DNA of 64,000 nt from Spinacia oleracea (Eukaryota > Streptophyta > Magnoliopsida > Caryophyllales > Amaranthaceae): assembly GCF_020520425.1 (NCBI RefSeq), contig NC_079489.1, forward strand, positions 84,705,810 to 84,769,809. Reading direction: 5' to 3'. The position numbers and the translations under genes were made by a program. Below the pieces are notes generated by a model. The model saw only the letters and a list, made by a program, of their open reading frames with translations. It had not been told where the DNA came from and made no database searches. Below are positions 60,352 to 64,000 of this stretch, in pieces. Numbering within the stretch: position 1 is the first letter of the stretch; each line of letters begins with the position of its first letter.

Positions 60352-61419
60352 GGAAAATTTGTAAATATTAATCCAACCTTTAGCCGATTTTCTTTTATTA
60401 AGCCCACCTATGACATATTTTTTAATAATCCCACCTTTACTACCCAACAACTTTTATTGGGCCTAACAGGTCATAAACCTGTTATATCCGGTGGAATGTC
60501 TTACGTGGCATTTTACTATTATAATATTGACAAATTAATATTACGTGGCATTCTTTTGTCCTATGTGGCATTTTTTGTCTGTTTGAATTTTGACAAATTT
60601 TCAATCCTTCAAACCCAGACAACCCACCATCAGCAACATCCTCCTCATCTAAGAACAACTGAACAAGTCGTCAACGATTCGAAAATTGGCATGTAAGCCG
60701 ATAGCAAAAACACCAACAATTAATGAAATCAACAAATTCAGCCCAACATGAGTGAAAACCAATGCTAAAATTGTAACAAGTGATAGACCAAGAAGAATAA
60801 ACCGATCATCAATTGAACAGTCGAAGACGACGATTGGGTCATCCTTTGAAAGGTAGAGGAATAGCCAGAGGACGAAAACCGCTAAGTAGACGATCATGGA
60901 TATAGGGTGCCATAGAAGGCTGAAGAAGAGGATGGTTAAGATGATTAGGGATTAATTGAAGCGGAAGTAGTTGAGGTTGCGGCGGAGGCGGGACATGGCG
61001 GGGGAGATAGGGAAGAGAGGGAAAGGAATTCCCTCCATGGACGATGGCGGTGGGAGATGGGTCCAGGTTTGGTTGGTGGTTCGTGTCATGAATGTGTCGA
61101 TGGAGGAATGGGGCTTCAGTAATGGAGGAGAGAGGAAGTGCGGGAGAGATGAGAGGTGGGAGAGACTAAATGTTTTAGGGTTTTGTTTTAGGAAATTTTG
61201 GGTAGTTGGTGGTAAATGAATGACGTGGAAAATAAATTAGGAGGGAAATCAAGTTTAGGTTGTCAAGATTATAAACGTTGACTTTTTAGCCGGTAACAGG
61301 TCACTTAGGCTCAGTAAAAGTCGTTGGGTAATAAAGGTGGGATTATTAAAAAATATGGCATAGGTTGGCTTAATAAAAGAAAATCGGCTAAAGGTTGGAT
61401 TAATATTTACAAATTTTCC
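60352..61419. mobile_element. Pack-MULE (non-autonomous Mutator-like element) carrying a PRA1 fragment
   Basis: A 1068-bp element with terminal inverted repeats of roughly 115 bp or more (starts GGAAAATTTGTAAATATT; ends in the inverted copy at 61419) and an exact 9-bp target duplication. Long TIR plus 9-bp duplication defines Mutator-like elements. There is no transposase. The interior holds a PRA1-family gene fragment on the minus strand, so it is a Pack-MULE. It is inserted in the leader of copia element E. Confidence 0.87.
60649..61080 (-). pseudogene. captured fragment of a PRA1-family (prenylated Rab acceptor) gene
   Basis: The minus-strand reading includes MSRLRRNLNYFRFN (from 60996), a stop TAA at 60952-60954, then in the same frame SLIILTILFFSLLWHPISM, FLYLSKDDPIVVFD, DDRFILLGLSLVTILALVF and GLHANFRIVDDLF. 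The hydrophobic pairs separated by a short polar loop, the SRLRRNLNYFR entry and the final HA.FR..DDLF pattern are PRA1-family hallmarks. PRA1 proteins are small membrane proteins of the secretory pathway. The stop, and the lack of a normal start and end, mark this as a captured fragment. Residual coding from the ATG at 60897 (82 codons) cannot be excluded. Confidence 0.8.
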
Positions 61420-61428
61420 CTCGAAGTA
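61420..61428. repeat. 9-bp target duplication of the MULE, right copy
   Basis: Matches 60343-60351. Confidence 0.88.
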
Positions 61429-62084
61429 TGAGTGTTTGGGCGTTTTTGTTAATTAACAAATTAAAATTAACAAATTCGGAAAGTTTTTCAATTAATTGGT
61501 CGTCCTAAACTACTCGGAATTTATTGAAACTTTGCCCTACTGTTCTTGGGTATGTTTTAAAATTATGGTAAAATTTTTGGCCACAAATGTTAAGTATAAA
61601 CCCTAATTTCACTTTCCCCAAATTTGTAATTTTTAGATCGCTAATTGATTTTTTAAATAATTTAGATATGGAAATTTGGTTAATTGAGGAAGGGAATGTA
61701 ATTTCACATAAAGTGGCAGATTTTAAAAATTATTGGATTAAAATTTTGATTAGATTCGTTAATTTTAATCGTCACTTAAACCAAATTGATAAAAATCTGA
61801 ATTTTGAATGTTTAGAACGATTTAAAATTTTAGATTCGATTATCATAAATGTTTAAATTTATGTTGACATTGTTCGTTCATTAAATTTGAATATTGTTAG
61901 CCTAGATTTAATAAATTTTGCAAAATTGGATTGTTGTAAAAATTAATTAAATCGTAAACTTGTTATTTTTCGAAAATAAAAACGATTAATTTGTTAATTT
62001 TGTGAAGAATAACTAATGAAAATATGGTTCGTGAAAATGAATTTTTTTTTGGATTAGTTGGTTTGTATGGCACGAACCAAAGGC

Positions 62085-62420
62085 ACGAACAAGGGGTGTG
62101 CGGTGCGTGTGGCTCGTCGTAGCCCATGCGCGCTGCCTCCCCGCAGCACAGGCGCAACAACGCGGGCAGCCAGCAAGCGAGCTGGCGTGCCGCGCGCGCT
62201 GGCCAAGAGAGCGAGCAAGGCAGGCAGGCCTTGGCTTGCGAGCTGCAAGCAAGCAAGGGCGTGGCTGCCTTACCTTGCACGCAACGACGAGCAGGAAGCA
62301 CAACACGAGCACAGCAATGCCACGAGCATCGATGGCTGCGAGGGTGTGCGGTGCTTGCGAGGCATGGGCGATGAGCTCGTGGCCTCGTAGGCCACAACGC
62401 ACATGGCAGTGTTGGGCTGG
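62085..62420 (+). repeat. GC-rich leader block of element E
   Basis: GC-rich island in the AT-rich leader, in the position of the blocks in A, C and F. Frames on both strands are open but have no family signature. Confidence 0.6.
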
Positions 62421-62873
62421 GTGCAAGCCTAGCCCGCATTGCACAATTTTGGCTAATTTTGTTCGTTGGGCTTTAAAATTTAATATTTGCATTAAAATGG
62501 CTAACGGGGATAATTAATTAATTATTTTATTTAACTTGGGCCGGGCCGTGAGTTTAATTAAATATTTAATATTAAATTATCCGAAATGAAATAATGGTTT
62601 GAGTAGGAGCCGCTTAATGAAATTAAAATGAAATAATTATTTTAATTATTTTCGTAGGGAGCTTTACTTAATTAAATTAAATTTTGATTAGAATAAATTC
62701 TAAGGATTAATAATTCGGAATTGATTAATCTTTTAGGACGTGTTTATGTGAACGTGATTTTTAAATAAATCACTTAAATACTTGCATAATTTAATTGGGC
62801 CATTCGTTTTAGGACACGAATGGATAAATGCATAGAATATATATATTTTATGTAATGCAGGTACTCAAAGTGA

Positions 62874-63111
62874 CTAGTATGGCCAATCTAGGATAGTTAA
62901 ATACGGTCTGCGAACCGTTTTATCTTTGAATGTAAAGTTTTAAATATGGTCTGCGTACAATTGAAATTTTGATGTAATTTTTTTAATTATTTCAAGTATT
63001 TCTAGTTTAGAACTTTAAGTTAGCATTGAATGAAGATTCAAGACGATTCCAAGCTAACAAGATGGTGAAGAAGATTCGATGCTTCAAGACAAGAGTTTTG
63101 GGCCATACTAG
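62874..63111 (+). other. paired-hairpin leader cassette of element E
   Basis: Outer arms CTAGTATGGCCA (62874-62885) and GGGCCATACTAG (63100-63111), 11 of 12 paired. Hairpin 1 ACGGTCTGCGAACCGT (62903-62918) has stem ACGGT/ACCGT, a third stem version. Hairpin 2 (62946-62961) is ATGGT/ACAAT with one mismatch and loop CTGCGT. Confidence 0.75.
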
Positions 63112-63703
63112 TTATCCAATTTTATTTATGCACTATATATTGTAAATGTATGAATATATTATGCATGAATGTTGTTTGTATGCTCGATTAGATTTAGTTC
63201 ACTAAATAATCGAACCAACATAGAAACACCTAGGTCCAAAGTAATATAGAGTTTAAAAATTGCCTTCCAAATCAAGCACTTATAAAAATCTAGGGATCTA
63301 AGGTAGTAGGTTTCCGCCAAAGCGAGGTGCTATTTTAGTTGACTTAAATGATAAGGTATCTCAAAGGAACACATTGATTGTGGTTTTAACTCAAACAACA
63401 ATGGCATATGTTGTGGCAATAGGATAAATTATGGTATTAATTTATTAACCAAGAGTAATTTGGAGATTACTAGCAATAGGTTTTGCTTACCTAGAATCTT
63501 AAAAGACTTAAGACATGCCAAAGCTGCTTAAGGATTTAGGACTTTTAGGGTCTTGGAATCGTTTAATTCATTTTGGACTATATTTTGCTTTTGCATGAAT
63601 GAAATGTTTAATAGCTTTAATGATTGCATGTTAGAATTCATTCCAAAGTTATTAAGTTATGAATGGTTATTTATTGCAAATTCTTTTCAAATGTAGTAAT
63701 CAA

Positions 63704-64000
63704 ATGGCCGCAAACAAAACAACAATCAAATCATCGGAAATTCTGGATGTCGAGTTAAACTTGACTAACCTTCTTGAATGGGAAAGGAAACTTATCGAAG
63801 TTTTAAATGTTAAAGACATGCGCTATTTCATCGAACAACATTTTCCTAGATATTATGTGCGGGGTATGACTCCAGAAAGGTACAGAAATTGGGCACTTCA
63901 CAAGTACCTTGTCTCGGAGTTTATCCTAAATTAAAGTCTATTCCCGAAAAATGGAGAGGGAGGTTCATTACCTTTGAGCCTCATGATCTTCTAAGTCAAC
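63704..64000 (+). pseudogene. gag start of element E (partial, frameshifted, runs off window)
   Basis: Starts MAANKTTIKSSEILDVELNL and continues TNLLEWERKLIEV and YYVRGMTPERYRNW, the same Gag type as element A (VKLNLTNFLEWETKLVEIV, DMTPERF). The frame shifts near 63895-63925, after which KSIPEKWRGRF and TFEPHDLL are read in another frame, matching NIPDDWAKRF and YEPFTL of A. The rest lies beyond the window. Confidence 0.8.

Larger units (their letters stand above)
60136..63703 (+). other. 5' leader of element E (with a MULE inside)
   Basis: Noncoding. It contains the Pack-MULE (60352-61419), AT-rich DNA, a GC block (62085-62420), a candidate 3' splice site (TAATGCAG ending 62860), the hairpin cassette (62874-63111) and the conserved segment at 63311-63336. 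The short open frame at 61587-61856 has no family signature. Confidence 0.65.

Noticed and set aside
61963..62517. GC-rich ORFs up to 159 codons in E's leader
   Set aside because: Open on both strands, no family signature, located in the leader GC block.

Overview
This is nuclear DNA from a flowering plant, most likely a eudicot. The evidence is two host genes with plant-type products (a CML15/16-like calmodulin-like protein and an ALA9/10-like P4-ATPase with 11 GT-AG exons), AT-rich intergenic DNA, several plant MITE types, and deep nests of Ty1/copia retrotransposons. A Caryophyllales (spinach, beet or quinoa-like) source is my guess only. No RNA gene, CRISPR array or bacterial-type operon was seen.

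Layout. 1-1761: decayed minus-strand copia gag with a candidate LTR. 1913-2251: Stowaway-like MITE. 3181-3693: intact intronless EF-hand gene (+). 4041-4334: CACTA-type MITE. 5164-15867: old copia element O (+), whose gag is split by the young copia element A (6271-15792, minus) with an intact 1328-residue polyprotein. 15978-26673: old copia element H (minus), whose gag is split by the very young element B (18130-25828, +); H also carries a MITE and a 65-bp poly(A)-tailed insert. 26679-27173: Tourist-like MITE. 28132-33581: P4-ATPase gene (minus). 33582-38611: intergenic DNA with a possible gypsy LTR remnant. 38612-64000: copia element E (+), whose 5' LTR is split by element F (39065-59600, minus), itself split by element C (41005-50786, minus). 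E's leader also carries a Pack-MULE (60352-61419) with a captured PRA1-family gene fragment. E runs off the right edge inside gag.

The nesting is supported by exact target-site duplications: GTTTC (A), GTGCC (B), GTATT (C), GCATG (F), CTCGAAGTA (MULE), TTA (Tourist), ATT (CACTA), and a 16-bp duplication around the small poly(A) insert.

Most interesting signal. The five related copia elements A, B, C, E and F all have very long 5' leaders (about 2 to 3.5 kb). In the sense strand each leader has the same architecture: a candidate splice donor in U5, a GC-rich block in four of the five, a candidate 3' splice site, and then a 226-256 bp cassette. In the cassette an inverted repeat (CTAGTATGGCCC / GGGCCATACTAG) encloses two small hairpins with the loop CTGCGN. 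The stems differ between elements, but two base-pair positions change on both sides at once. That is what a selected RNA structure predicts, and no coding feature explains it. A and C also have nearly the same leader and pol around completely different gag genes, so gag seems to have been exchanged as a module.
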